Shown here piece by piece: positions 1-13,700 of a DNA stretch of 64,000 bases. Origin of the DNA: Pyrrhosoma nymphula (taxonomy: Eukaryota > Arthropoda > Insecta > Odonata > Coenagrionidae); NCBI GenBank assembly GCA_963573305.1, contig OY754335.1, forward strand, positions 15,167,501 through 15,231,500. Reading direction: 5' to 3'. The notes below the pieces were generated by a model. That model did no database searches. It had not been told where the DNA came from and saw only the letters and a program-made list of their open reading frames with translations. The position numbers and the translations under genes were made by a program. The number at the start of each line of letters is the position of its first letter. Position 1 is the first letter of the stretch.

Positions 1-200
1 TCAAAGTAGAAGTTTGCAAATTTTGTAGAATGTCTTTATGTTTTCATAATAGTTGTGGATATTCTTCTAATCAACTTCTACCAATAGCCCCGAGATTTTG
101 ATAGGTTTGCTATCTTTACCAGGGATTTGAAATATATACATACTACTTAATGAAGGGTCTGGTGCTTTCCTGGTGTATTATCTGGATGAATTTTCCTTAG

Positions 201-368
201 GTTTCCAACCAGTTGAGAGATTCCATAGTTTCTGACATTTTGAGGCCCAACACATTCCTTGTTATCAGAGGTGAGGATGTCATCAGGGATAATCGTATCC
301 GTGATGATGAGGGCCTTAAAACGCTGGCAACCATGGAATCTCTCCTGGTGGAACTTAGAGAAAACTTC
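201..368 (+). CDS. Possible internal exon of an unidentified plus-strand gene
   Basis: A 168-nt open segment (56 codons) flanked by a good acceptor (TTTTCCTTAG) and a GTATAT donor. It is phase 0 at both ends and has an in-frame stop immediately upstream in the presumed intron. The translation includes NQLRDSIVSDILRPNTFLVI and IRDDEGLKTLATMESLLVEL, hydrophilic and coding-like, but I do not recognise the family. The opposite strand is also open here, which weakens the case. It would belong to a gene mostly left of the window. Confidence 0.4.
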
Positions 369-1088
369 GTATATATAATATTTAAATTTCCATATTGGAA
401 GATACTGTTTTATTGTCATTGTTCCTGAACAGATGGTGTGGTAGCTTATTTGTTACACTACTTAGCTATAGACTGGAGTCTTCCAGGTTTAAGTTCTAGT
501 GATCTTAAGACACCCCATAGGAAGTCGTTGAAGGGAAATCTAAAAAAAGCGTCAACTTATTAAATGATTCGACTATAAGTCGAAGGCAGGTTTAATTGAC
601 CAAAAAAAAGGAAGAAATTTCTCAACTTATACTCAAGTAGATATGGTTATCTTCAGGAAAATCTCCTACAATTGGCTAACTTTCCTCAACTTTGGTTTTA
701 TTTTTACATTTACATTCGATTTATTATCCTACTAACCCCAGCTTTACCCTCCAATAAATTGTTGTGGAACTAAACTAACATCTGCAAATGGGTATCCCAG
801 GGAATATAATTTTCCTGCTTAGTTTTTGCTGTTTATTTGTGTAATTATTTTAACCACTGGGTTCTCAGGGTATAACGGAAATTAATTATCCTTGTATTTG
901 GTGAGTTCATGGGCTAGTGTTTTAAATTTCTGTGAAAAATGAATGTGTTACATTATTTCCTTTGAGGAATATGATAATTTTGGCTAGAAAATATTACTAT
1001 AGGTAACTTATGCTGAAGATTTTTGTCACCATCATTAGACATTTTGGCATGATTACCAACATACTTAAACCTTGATAATTGTCTGCAG
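369..1088. other. No feature recognised (presumed intron)
   Basis: AT-rich sequence between the two candidate plus-strand exons. I searched the minus strand here for the missing last Gbeta exon (GHEN and WD strings) and found none. Confidence 0.4.
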
Positions 1089-1199
1089 AAAATATGTTTC
1101 CTGGACTGGGATATGAAGCATGGGCCTCCTGACTTTCTAGGCCAATCTGCAGTTCACTACCCTACCCAGAATTTCCAATACAAAAGGCATTTTTGTTAG
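1089..1199 (+). CDS. Possible terminal exon of the same plus-strand gene
   Basis: Follows a strong acceptor (TTGTCTGCAG) and is open in phase 0 for 36 codons, including ICFLDWDMKHGPPDFLGQSA, before TAG. The phase matches the end of the 201-368 candidate exon. It is short enough to arise by chance and no polyadenylation signal is obvious just downstream, so this is tentative. Confidence 0.28.
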   Translation, partial: KICFLDWDMKHGPPDFLGQSAVHYPTQNFQYKRHFC

Positions 1200-1539
1200 A
1201 TATATAAGAACAAGCTTTTTGGTACCATTACAGTCCATCCAAGGCATTCTCAAGGCAAAGTCATGTCACATAGAAGCCATTGTCCACTAGGATAGAACCT
1301 TAAAATGATTACAATGCATGAAAAGGCCAACAAAGTAACATTTTTTTCATTTGCCGCGATACACAGGAATGAATGTGTTGAAAATTGCCCACGAAAAAAA
1401 TGTTCCTCCAGTCCAGGAAACCATTTCACCCCCTTTTTCCTCTGGCAGTTTTCAACTATTTGATTGCTATTCACTGTGACAGTTGAGGAAATCCTAATCT
1501 GTGGCCATCATTAATTTAGTAATTCATGTCAGCACAAAC

Positions 1540-1756
1540 CATTATGCTGATTCTTCATTGCATCCCAGATGTGTATAGAGTTGTCATCAGATCCACACAT
1601 GATGAAACGTCCAGATTTTGAAAGTGCACATGATGTAAAACCGGAAGTCTTGTTTGGGGGTGTGAAAAGTGCCAGCTGCTGATCTGCTCTCAGATCAAAT
1701 AATCTGGCTGTTTTATCCTCAGATCCTGTTGCAAATGCTTGGCCAGATGGGTGGAA
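1540..1756 (-). CDS. Gbeta76C: Gbeta76C-like coding exon 6
   Basis: Encodes FHPSGQAFATGSEDKTARL, LFDLRADQQLALF, GFTSCALSKSGRFIMCG and IHIWDAMKNQHN. The acceptor is CATGACACAG and the donor is GTTTGT. It ends in phase 1, so at least one more exon, with the last WD strand, is needed. None was found to the left within the window. Confidence 0.9.
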
Positions 1757-4700
1757 CTGTGTCATGGAAAAAAATAACATTTTAAAATTTCTTTTTAAGG
1801 CTCCATAACCTTGATTAAACTGTAAAGGATTTTAAATAAGTAGGTACATTGGTAGTACATAGGTAGTTATACTTTTTTGATACATGATTTTAAAGTGGGT
1901 TTCCACTCGAGTGTATGAGTGATAAAGACTCTGCTGCAGAGTTCATGGTCTCTCAAAATATGTTCTCCACATCACAGTATATAGAATCCGTGATTTACAT
2001 ATCATCTTGGTTAAGTGGTTAAATGTTTTCTCATTGAAAAAAATTAAATCTTTACAAAACAGGCAGTGATATTTGCTACATAGTGACAACATTCAGCTAG
2101 AGCATCCAGAGGAAAGCTCTGAATTGATGAAACAAGGACATTTTTCCTATCTTTATCCTCATCTGTTTTCCTTTTCTACCATTGATCTCCAAAATTATCA
2201 AGTGATGCTTGCTAAAAATTATTGCAATTCAGACCATTCTAATGCTAAGGTCAGTTTAGATGTTTTTTTTTGAACTAGGATAAACCTTCCCAAATACTGC
2301 CTTCCACAGGTGTGCACCTATTCTCATTGCTATTTATTTGCTTCCTCAAGTATTGCACCCAGTAGCGTGGGCAGGGGGGAGGAAGGCCCCCCCCCCGGCC
2401 CCGTACTCTAGCGCCCCTAAATTGTGTATTTTTCCATTCTTAAGTCCCAAATACACATAAATAAATGTGTATAATACGTTGTCAATTGTCATTTTTGTAT
2501 AAACCCATCCACCTATAGCATTACCAAAATTTGTAAAGTTTAGTAAACTGGTTAATTTATGAGTCAGCACCCCCTAAAAATTTGTTGCCCCCTCTAAAAC
2601 TTTTCTGCCTCCCCTAGACCCAAAACCTGGCTACGCCACTGATTGCACCCTTCTTCATTCCATCTTGAATGGTTAACCTTTTCCTTTCCCTTCCATGCTT
2701 ATCTAGCCTTCTTCCATTAGCCTTTGCCATCCTAATGACATTAATATCCTTCTCCATCCGCCTACACCATCTCCAGTTTTTCTTCCCCAGCAGCTGGCTT
2801 TCTTCCCCAACCATGCCTAGCACTTCTTTCCTTCCTGCCCATATTTCTTCTAACCTACATCTCCAATGCCTCTTACCTTATTCTCATCCTTTTTCTTTAA
2901 TGTTCAATTGTCAGTACCTACATAACCTTTTTTATATTACACTCTTCACCAGCCTCTCCTTTACATCTTTAATGAGAGTTATCATCATTTGGGTGATTTA
3001 AAAATCATAACGTTCTGTAAGTATTTTAAATTCAAATGATAGCACTGCTTCATTTAGGGCGGCAAAGAATGCATGCATTAGTAATTGTTCTGCTAGAGTA
3101 GTTGCTATTTGGTCAACTGCAAGTGACTCTCAATACCTGACGCCCCAACCCCCGCTGTGAACAGCGTACCTGACCAAGCGTCCACTTAGCCTACATCCAC
3201 CACCACCCCCCTCCCATCGAGTCATCCACGTTCCCTCACACACCAACCCCCACCCCTTACCACTGCCTCTTCCAAACCCCTCCCCCCCCACCCTATCCCT
3301 CCTCTCCCCCCACCCTCTTAAAAATTGTATATATTCTGCCACTTGCCATATTCATGTACCTGATGATGTCGCCTATGCGACGAAACCGGTCGACTTTAAA
3401 TAAAAATCTGTGAAAAAAGTACCATATCTTTTTTGAATTCTTTAGAATGGATTTTCACAAAGTGAAGCCTGAAACCATCGAGTTTATCATCACGGCTAGT
3501 ACAGCAAAAAAGGCTAAACTCTACCGGACTCTGACTATAAAATACCGAGTGGCATCTCTAAACATTTTCTTTAATAGTAGATGTCTTGCCCTTGGTGTTA
3601 CACCGAAGTATGTGACCTTAACCACCACGTCCAAGTCTCCAGCGGCCAGAATAGCAGTAGAGACTGCACGCAGAGTATGGATCAAGAAGGAACTCCAGAC
3701 CTGGTACATGAGGAGGGACAGCATCGCTCAGTACAGATTCCGCCTACACATGGACCTGTGCAGTGAATTGAGTTGGACGGAATGGATAATTCTCGACGAC
3801 TACGTACGCCAACGTAGCAGCGAAATCGCACACAAAAAGAGGTTAGTGATAGTGAAAAAATTGGAAAATCTCAGCAAAGACGCCCTAGTTTCACCGCAAA
3901 AGCCCCGTATGGACGTACCAGCCAACAGTTTTTACAATAGAGTTGTGAACTTATCCAATGTTGAATTTAAAGAACAAGACATCCAATTCTTGGAGAAAGG
4001 GTTAAAATACGTCCCCAACCTTCCCCTTGGCACAAAAGAACTGGAAAATTTAATCGTGGACTGTGACGCAGCCCTATTTAACAGTGATAGAAAATTAAAA
4101 ACGGTGTTCTCCCATAATATCTCCAATGTAATTAAGCGAAGTAGCCTCAAAGCAAAACATTTTTTGAATGATTTAAAATCCTTGAAGTCCGTTAAAAAAC
4201 TGTTAAAGGAAGAAAATTTAATTCTAGAAAAAGCAGACAAAGGCAATGCAGTGGTTGTGATGGATAAGACCGAGTATGTTAAAAAGTGCAACGAATTCAT
4301 TGAAAAGAACCCAGTAGTGGAGCTACCCAGTGACCCCACAAACAAATTTCAGAAATTAGTGAAAAAGGCCCTCACTTCTGCCCCGAGTATTATTAAACCA
4401 AGGGAGACATACACAGTGACAGTGATGAACCCGCAAGCTCCACGATTCTTTGGTCTCCCAAAGATACACAAACCAAATGTGCCAATCAGACCAGTAGTCT
4501 CCAGTGTCGCTGCACCATCAAGAAAAATAGCCTCCCACCTAAATTCACTCTTCAGAGAATACACAGGTTTCAAGCCAAGATACGGGGTAAAGAACTCAAC
4601 GGAATTGTGCCAACATCTTACCCAGAGGGAGCTCCCGTCTTCCAAGCATACCCTAGTGTCCTTTGACGTGAAAGACCTTTTTACCAACATTCCGATTTCC

Positions 4701-7700
4701 GAAGCCGTTAAAGTAGCCGAAGAAATACTGAAGAAAGCCGGAGCTGAACCACCCTTCCTCGACGAGTTTTTGGCACTGCTGAGAGTGTGTGTTGAAGAGA
4801 ATTACTTCAAATTCAATGGCAAATTCTTCCAACAAAAGGACGGCTTAGCAATGGGATCACCTCTATCACCACTTTTGGCGGACTTATACATGAACGACTT
4901 TGAAGAAAAGTTATTCAGTGATGATTCAGTGAACACCAGTTTTATCCACTGTTGGTACAGGTATGTTGACGACGTGTTTGCAGTATGGACTGGCACAATG
5001 AGACAACTGGACATATTTTTGAATAAGTTAAATTCCCAATCCAAAAATATAAAGTTCTCTTGTGAAAAAGAAACCAATCATAGAATAAACTTTTTGGACA
5101 TAACAATTAAAACCACGGAAAAAGGCTACGACTTCGCAATCTACAGGAAGGAAAGTACCACAGACCATGTCATCCCCTCCGACTCCCGCCACCATCCCTC
5201 CCAAAAGATGGCCGCTTTTCATTCCATGCTAAACAGATCACTCAACATCCCCCTGTCATCCGAGAACTTCGCCAAGGAAATCAAAATAATCAAAAACATT
5301 GCAGTGAAAAATGGTTACGAAGAAAGTGTCATAAGTAAAATGATCGAGAAAAAACGCTCCCTCAGAGCACAGAAACTCATTTTTAAATCATCCGTCCTTA
5401 GTGAAAAGAAAAAACGATGGTGCAAACTAAGTTACTACGGACAGATTACACAGTCAATTGCCAACTTTTTTCCAAAGACAGAATTTAAAATTGCATATTA
5501 CAACAAGTGTAACTTGAGGGCTGTGTTAAACAAAACCAAGGACAATATTGACATTAATGATAGAAGCGGTATTTATAAGCTCAAATGTGGTGACTGTGAA
5601 ATATGTTACGTTGGCCAGACTGGGCGGTCGTTCAAAGTAAGAGCAGACGAACACAGAAGACATCTACGAAACGGTGAGTTAAACAGATCCCATTTTGCCA
5701 AACATCTATGGGAAAGTGACCACAATAGTGATTTTGTCCCGGAGGTCCTCCACCTGGAGAAAAAGGGAAGAAGAATGGACTGTTTGGAGGAGCTGGAGAT
5801 AAGAAAGCAATTAAAGGCAGGAAAAATTGCTAACGAGAACATTTTTGTGAGCCATTCCCCCCTCTTGGATATTCCCCTGACTCTCAATACCTGACGCCCC
5901 AACCCCCGCTGTGAACAGCGTACCTGACCAAGCGTCCACTTAGCCTACATCCACCACCACCCCCCTCCCATCGAGTCATCCACGTTCCCTCACACACCAA
6001 CCCCCACCCCTTACCACTGCCTCTTCCAAACCCCTCCCCCCCCACCCTATCCCTCCTCTCCCCCCACCCTCTTAAAAATTGTATATATTCTGCCACTTGC
6101 CATATTCATGTACCTGATGATGTCGCCTATGCGACGAAACCGGTCGACTTTAAATAAAAATCTGTGAAAAAAGTACCATATCTTTTTTGAATTCTTTACA
6201 TAAATAGATGCAAACCCACCGTTCATTTTTTGGGGTAGGCACAATAAAACATTAAAATTTAACATAATGGGCCTGTAAAGCTGACTCTGCTGTATTAATT
6301 TCCTCCATACTGCCTTATTCTTACATACCTGTTCTGCTTCAATTACCCTCTCGCATTGCTTCAAACACTCCCTCTTGTTCTTAAGATTCCTATATTCCTT
6401 TCATCAAGAGTATCTTCCACTACATTCACCCATGATATTCTTGGTCTACCCCTTCCTCTCACACCATTCACTCTTCTATCATAAATCTGCTTGAGAAATT
6501 ATCAGACACTCCACAAACCTATGCAACAAACTACATATTATTCCTTCACTCCTCCCCCCTCGTTTCCAACTCAATTCCAACAAAATTACCTTGAAAAATA
6601 ATAAACTTGCCCACCTCACCAGCCTTTGATCCACGTTTCAACTGGCCCCTGACTTTCTCAACCTTTAAAACAGACAGTCACTCTGCAAAATGTGGCTTTA
6701 CTAATTAATATAAGATTTTGAAGAAATAATCATGAAATGGTATGAATTGCATTTACATATTTGTATTTGAAAAGTCAGTACCTATTCAAGTTGGAGTAAT
6801 TTCAAGGAAATGGAAAAATCACATTTCTGTGAGTGAAAACTGAAACAAGTCTTGAATCAAAGAAAAAACTCACAATGACAGAATTGACATCAGCTTCGTG
6901 TCCGAAGAAGGTTTGTTTTGCTTTCTCTTCTCGCACATCCCATATCTTGCAAGTTCGATCCACACTGCCAGTGACATATGTATTCCCTACAGGGTTATCT
7001 CCTTCTCCAGCTGCAAATGACATACTGACAACATCTCCGGCATGTGCGTTGAACTCCATTGTCTTCTTTCCAGTTTCTAGGTCCCAGTGGCAGCTGAAAA
7101 GGTGGTGGATAAATATTATCTAAGTCACTAAATTTTTTATTCCTAATTATGAGGTTGATTCCTTAAAGACATGGCCCTTTCATTCTGATAATTCAGGGTC
7201 TTATATATTTTACATTACTTTCATTACTTTTTTCTGAGGATTTCTGAATTGACCACTATCATCAGGAATTGTCTCCTTGAAAATGTCAAGCCCAGAGTTC
7301 TGAAAAAGAAACTACTCAAAAGGGCTATCATTATTCGTTTTACAATTCTATATCGATGATAATGCATGTCATACATCATGTAGGTTTTTTACACACACAT
7401 GTTTAATAATTTGAAGCCTATGCCCAAGTGCACTTAGTATCCCAAGTTTTAGTGCAAGTTGGGCTGTAATATAACCCATGCATACCTAATTGCTAAATTT
7501 TTTTCTTGTACTTTGGCTTCAAAGGATGCTGCATAGGCTATTTACCTTGATATAGCGTTCTTTTTTAAATTGTGATGCTATCTTGCACATAAAAGAAGAT
7601 CAATTGAATGGTTATCATGTAACATTTTTTATATATGAACGTACATGCATATTTACTGGAAAACTTATGGTTGTCTCGGCCCAAAGAGTTACCAAACCCA

Positions 7701-10700
7701 TGGATTTTAAAGAGATTGATAGTAATGTGTGTGCAGAGTAATTAAGATGTTCTTGAGGCACCTAATAATATTAGAACAATTCAGTTTTTTAATCCAATCT
7801 CACATACATTTACATGCATGCAAGATTATTAGTGTTGTTTCCAAAAATGGAATATGAGCCAAATTCTTCTCTGTAGTTGGGAGTGTGATGATTAAATTAA
7901 TGGGGGTGTTGAAAAATGGAGATCAGGGGGGCCAGCCTGTAACTCTGTAACTTTTATTGCTCATTGACAAATGCCCATTGTCTCCCTTGAAGCATTATTA
8001 CCAAGATCAGCAAGTCTCTATACCTCATTTTTCTTAATGGTTATCAGTTTTGTTGATGTCAACTATTAAATTAGTGACTTAGGTCACTATTTTTTATAAA
8101 CAACTCCTTATCCTGATCATGTGTTTAGTTGTTGACATTGCAAAAATTGTTGGCCGTCAAGAATGATAAGGTTTATAGACTCACCAATGTGGATTTAGGC
8201 CTCAGAAAAGGTATTTGATGTTTGTTGACAAGCAGATAACTGGGTGGCAAGTTAGAATTGCCCCCAGGATATCCTATTCAACTGATCAAGGACTTATTAT
8301 GGGCTAAATTAGGTAGAACCATTAGCAGATGAGTTGGAGTTGTCTTTGGATTTAGTGAATCACTGCTCCCTGCTGTTGAGACTGGATGAACGATGACCTG
8401 ATGAGTCAAATAAACTGGCGTTCAGAGTTGTGAGTCATACTACAGAGAATTCTCCTGATAAAGGTGGAAGATTGGTTTGATGGCTAGTTGTGAGTAGTAA
8501 ACCTAATGGTGTGTTCTGAAAATGATCTTCAATTGAATCCGCTAACTTCTCCATATCCTTCATTCAAGAAACTCATTACATTCCTTCAGAAGAAAATATA
8601 TGTTATTTATTTAAATGTAGACTCAGCACTAATAAATTGTTCAGTTCTTAAACTTCTTCCAAGGACAGACTTCATTAAACTTGATTATATGGGGGTCTTA
8701 GAAACATAGTGGTGTAGGACACTTTTCTGAATTTCAAAACCCCCGTAAAACTATTATTTTAAATTTTTGGTCTCAGATTATGTTCAAGGAATATTTACAT
8801 TTTCATGTCTCCTGAACCAGTAATGATGTGCTTATCATCCAGGAATCTGCATGAGGAAAGAAATCCTTCATATCCTGCCAATTCTCGCACAATCTTGGCT
8901 GCTCCAGTGTTGTCACGGTTATTCAGATCGTATACTGTGCACATGTTATCCATTCCTCCGCAAGCTGCAATGAAAACAAACATTAAAAAATTAGTTTCCT
9001 AGGGGAAGGGAGTTTGCGATCTTCAGTACTTTATAACTCCATCGCAAGTTTGATCCATTACTAAATTCTGTTCAACCTAACTCTAGCTGGAGATAATTCA
9101 TGTGTGTATGATGTTATGAAATGATAAACTATGTAGGTAGTTTATTGAGGAATGAACAGATTTAACATAAAAATATTTTAGTTAAAAAAATTTCAAGCAT
9201 CTGACAGGGTTAAGATGAAAATTATGGTGAAAATGTCTTGGAGTTATTAAGCACTCACTTGAGGCTGATTGTGTACTTAAATATGTAATTGAAACCATTT
9301 GTGTGAGAGAAATTTATAGTGCCCACTGCCAAGTTTTATTAAGCATTATAGATAATAGCTAGATAAATCTTATTATGTACTTACTCTCATTTCTTTAACT
9401 AACTTGTAAAAGTTAGGTATTATGCAATTATAGAATGAAGCATTTCAGTAATTTAATTATGTACTGGAAAGCTAGCTGCACTATGTGGTATTAAGCAGAT
9501 TTGAAGTCTTCTCTAGCTGATGCATAAAAAGTCACTTGTCACCAAGTCAGCTGTGAGTAAAATCAAGGAATCAATATGCAGGTGGAAGAGTAACCCTGAG
9601 TTAGACGATCAAAATGTCTTTTCCCATAGAAATGTATTGTAATGTATGCCCACATATTGATGAGCCAGCGAGAAATCGGGTTGGGGGAAACCAATTGTCA
9701 AAGGTAGGTATGTGTAGCAGGCTTGGGATGGTGTTAAAGTAGTTGCAGGTGATAATATATATGAAAAGTTGTTAGAAAAATAAATATTCAGGTAGGGAGG
9801 CTATTCCTAAATCTTGTGGGTCAAAAAATCATTCTTTTAGGGTAAGTGGCTGTAACACCCTAAAGTGTTATCCATGTAGGTGTGATATTTTAAATATATC
9901 TTTTTCTCAAAAATGAAGTGTTTGGGGTTAGCTTGGTGGATGATTTGCAACTAAGTTCATCCTCATGTGATACATTTATTGGTATTATCTTTATATTTCT
10001 GAACCACCTACCTACAAAGTTTCCAGAAGGGGCAAAGGCCACACTCATGACCCAGGATGATCGCAAAGGAATAACTTGCACCTTGTTTCCAGTCCATGTG
10101 TCCCATATGATTAGTTTGCCATCCAAGGACCCAGTGACACAGTGCCTATTGAAAAATATTTGCATCAAGGTGTAATAAAAATTTATTATTTGAATTAAGT
10201 AAAAAAAAACAGGTATATGTAATTTGTGTTCAGCGCATAACACTACTGTTTATAAAATGATTTACTAAATATTTGATCCAAATAAGTATACTTTTAGGTT
10301 CTATGAATCATATTTAAAGATATTGACTCATGTAAAATTAATAATAAGAACTAAGATATTGCAGCTTTCCACATATAAAGTTTTAATCGACCTGGGTTTT
10401 GATGCACTGCATCATCATCAGGTGATGATGATGCAGTGCATCAAAACCCAGGTCGATTAAAACTTTATCTGTGGAAAACTGCAATATCTTAGTTCTTATT
10501 ATGTTCATATTCCACAACATCTCGCCTGATTCCTCCCCTTTTTGCATGTAAAATTAATTTGAGTGCTTGAGTTTTGAACCTTTCTCTCATACCTATTAGT
10601 TGGCTTACAAGCCAATAATGAAAGAAAGATCTGACAGTCCTACATTATAATGTGTGACTGTCCAATCTTTCTGTCACTTGAGTAGGTACCTATACACAGA

Positions 10701-13700
10701 ATGTGACATTCAGCTAAATCAAGTGTGGCAGCCTTGAATCAAAGCATGAAAGACTGTCAAAGTTGGGTAATGGGAGGCTGTGCAAGCTATTTCCCAGAAA
10801 TATGTATGTAATTGCCTTTAGTTGGCATCTGACAAGCACAGCTAAATTATTTTCGACTTAAGGAAAATGTACCTAATGTGATTTAGGTAATAAGTATTAA
10901 AACTATTGTGGTTACAATGGAAAATGTTCAGCTTGTAAGGGGGTTGAGTTATACTTATAAACTGCTAGTTAATGACAGTGTCGAAATTATTGCTTCATTA
11001 AAGGTTGTTACTCTATTTTGACAAAGCATAGAGAGTGGAAATGAAATAATGAAAAATCTCAAGCCATACCAAATTTCTCTAACAGACTCCTCTTGAGAGT
11101 AAAATGTTATATGTATATCCCTATTTGATTATTCCTAGGCTTACTAATTTTACTCTACATTATAAAGACTTTTTAGCACACTGGGAGATACTTTTCTTGG
11201 AAGGTAAAAAGCACAAAATGCAGCCATAACCCTGCTTCTATTCTATTTCTTATTTTTCTTTGGGCAATGTCACTTCAATGATGAGAAACCTCTCTCCTTC
11301 ATACAAACAGGGAAGGAGTGACTTCAATAAATAAAAATGAATGACGTCAATGTTAACATCATTGGCAAATTTGACCCAAACCTGCTATCTCCACTGAAGT
11401 GCACCGAGTTCACCTTGTTGATGTGTCCTTTAAGTAGTTTTTTGGTCACCAAGCGAACTTTGGGAACATCTCCCATGCTCCCACAGGTTTCATCCAGCTT
11501 TGCATCTGCAACCTTCTTTTGCATATCCTGATATGGAATAAAAAAATTGGTAAGAATTAGTTTATTTTTTAGACTTTAAGATTTGTTCGTATATTAGGAG
11601 ATTCTTAGTGCAAGGCTTTTCATTAAGTTCTGTGTTTGAAATAATTTTTTATTTAAATTTTAATCTCTCTGAGGCATAGGTATTCTTTGATTCCACCCAT
11701 CCAAATTTTGGTGAGACATGAGAAATGTCACGGAACCCAATTGTTTTCATATTTCAGTGATGTTCATTGTAGTTCATAGCAGCTGGTGGCGATTATTAGA
11801 ATTTTTGACACAATCAGCCTGAATATAAGTAAAAATGTCTTTTCCTATGATCACTTTTGATGGCACAAAATATGTAATTTTTTTCTAAAAAAGTATATCT
11901 GAAAAAACACCAGCTGGTCTTAAGTGATGTACTAGCACTTGTGTTTTTCTATTGAGTATGTCCTGCTGAAATAAGGGTAATAAATTATATGCTAATGTAT
12001 CTTGCTTGCCATCAAATATAATAATTATTTATCCATGAAAGAGTACAGCATGTACTTTACATTCTTATTATTAATAAACTTAAAGATTTTTCAGTAAATT
12101 AAACTGATTTAGCTCTGCGTATCTATAGGGTGGAGCATTAGTTTACAATGTGTAATTTAACATGTCTTCATAAATTGATTTAATGTCTGCTGTAGTGGGT
12201 GCCAACCTTCTTGCCCTTAAGTCTAGCTGAGCATCAATATCTCCCCTTTTTTTATTCTCTTGAGATAATATTTGGTGACTTTTTTCATAACTGTTTTAAA
12301 TCACCATGATCCCTCAGACCCCCCTCTCCATTTCTTACTTCCACCCATGTCCATAGCTACAATTTGGAATTGGACCATCACTCCAAATGAATGTCTAATT
12401 AGATACTCCCAGATTTTTTAATATCTTGGTATATGAAGTTAGTGTATTCTTAAATGGTTATTGTTGTTCATTCTTCATGGGATGCTTAATCTTCCGGCGG
12501 GCGTGTACATGTACTGAGTACATGGTGGTCATTTTTCGGCATTTTAATCTATATTACCACGCTTATGCTTGCCCTGTTTGTCTGGATGGAATCTTGTAAT
12601 CGAAATCTCACCCAATTCAAAATATTCAATCGAGCTTAAATCACGTACACTTACTTAATATTGATAAAAATACACGAAACAGTTATTTAATTCACTAATT
12701 ACCGAGTTAATCTACTAAAATTAAATGGTTTACATTTTATGTTTCTTTATCCTAACATGACGCAACCCGCATCACATTGTCTACTCGCAGTCAGCGCTGT
12801 TGCTGGCGCTGTCGAAGTCGAACCCACTTCCCAATGTTCAATCGAGCTTACTCTCGATGACAATACCTGAATCAGTCATTAAATTCACCAATTTCCAAGT
12901 TAATTTACTTTTTAGTACACTTGAATGTAAGCGTGTTTCTATAACAAAGTGTTTTTTCATATTATTACTATGAGGGGACCAACTTGGGACCCTTTGCTAT
13001 TCCTCATTCGTAAGAATAGCCTTCATGGAGTGCAGAAATTTCTTTCTAAGAAGCAGTTTTTTGGAAAGAAGAAAGTGAAACTCGTTGAGAAGTCTGTACG
13101 TTGAGCGTTGCGAGGCCCGGTTAATCTACAAACACTCGACGTTTGTTCATATAATTTTTGTTATTCTATCATATATTCACTTTTTTATTGGTAAGACTGC
13201 GATTCTAACCAGTAGACAATTTTTAGTTAACTCATTGGTGTCTATCATTCTCAGTTTAATGGCGCCCATCCAATTGGCCTTGGGGTTAAAAGAAGAAAAA
13301 CAAAATCTCACTAGTTTTATACGGAGCGTCAGCTGCCTATCTTGTTCGGTAAATGTGATCTTGGATCCCTGATCCTTTGATCCCTCGTGTGTTGCGTCGG
13401 CCAAGTGTTGGTGGCCACCTTGGTTTGTTTTTAATAACTTACTTTTCTTTTTCATTCTGAGCATTTTAGTACACTTAAATCGAAGCATCCATCAAGGAAC
13501 ATCACAATGTAATATCCTGTGAATAAATACCAGATGCGAATTGGTTGGTCGTATCATCTTTAATCATGGGTTGGTTTAGAAAAGCATCAGCTTATTCCAT
13601 TGTCCCTTCTTCGTGAAGGCACCCCTTGGACTAGTCGGTGAATTCTTTCCCAAAATTCTGCGCTCATGTTGTAATAGCAGGCAATTAATTGGTTGCTGCT

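Larger units (their letters stand above)
3124..6198 (+). mobile_element. Complete Penelope-like retroelement
   Basis: Two direct repeats of 321 bp (3124-3444 and 5878-6198, constant offset 2754, apparently identical) bracket a single long ORF with reverse transcriptase and GIY-YIG endonuclease domains, the standard Penelope-like architecture with pseudo-LTRs. AATAAA follows the ribozyme in the right repeat at 6153-6158. The element is antisense to the Gbeta gene, inside its intron 5. Identical repeats and an unbroken ORF point to a recent insertion. I did not find a clear target-site duplication. Confidence 0.93.

Noticed and set aside
1250..1474. Minus-strand open frame near Gbeta exon 6, considered as the missing last exon
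   Set aside because: Contains no GHEN or terminal W-D/W-strand sequence and cannot be joined in phase 1 to exon 6 to give a WD blade.
2669..3001. 110-codon plus-strand frame of Leu/Ser/Pro/Phe-rich sequence
   Set aside because: Complement of a degenerate LINE tail; pyrimidine-rich composition explains the open frame.
3130..3342. Glycine/tryptophan-rich 70-codon minus-strand frame repeated at 5884-6096
   Set aside because: Complement of the C-rich part of the pseudo-LTR. It has no start context or homology and arises from low-complexity sequence.
3932..5902. Several minus-strand frames of 60-137 codons inside the Penelope ORF
   Set aside because: Shadows of the 815-codon RT/GIY-YIG gene on the other strand.
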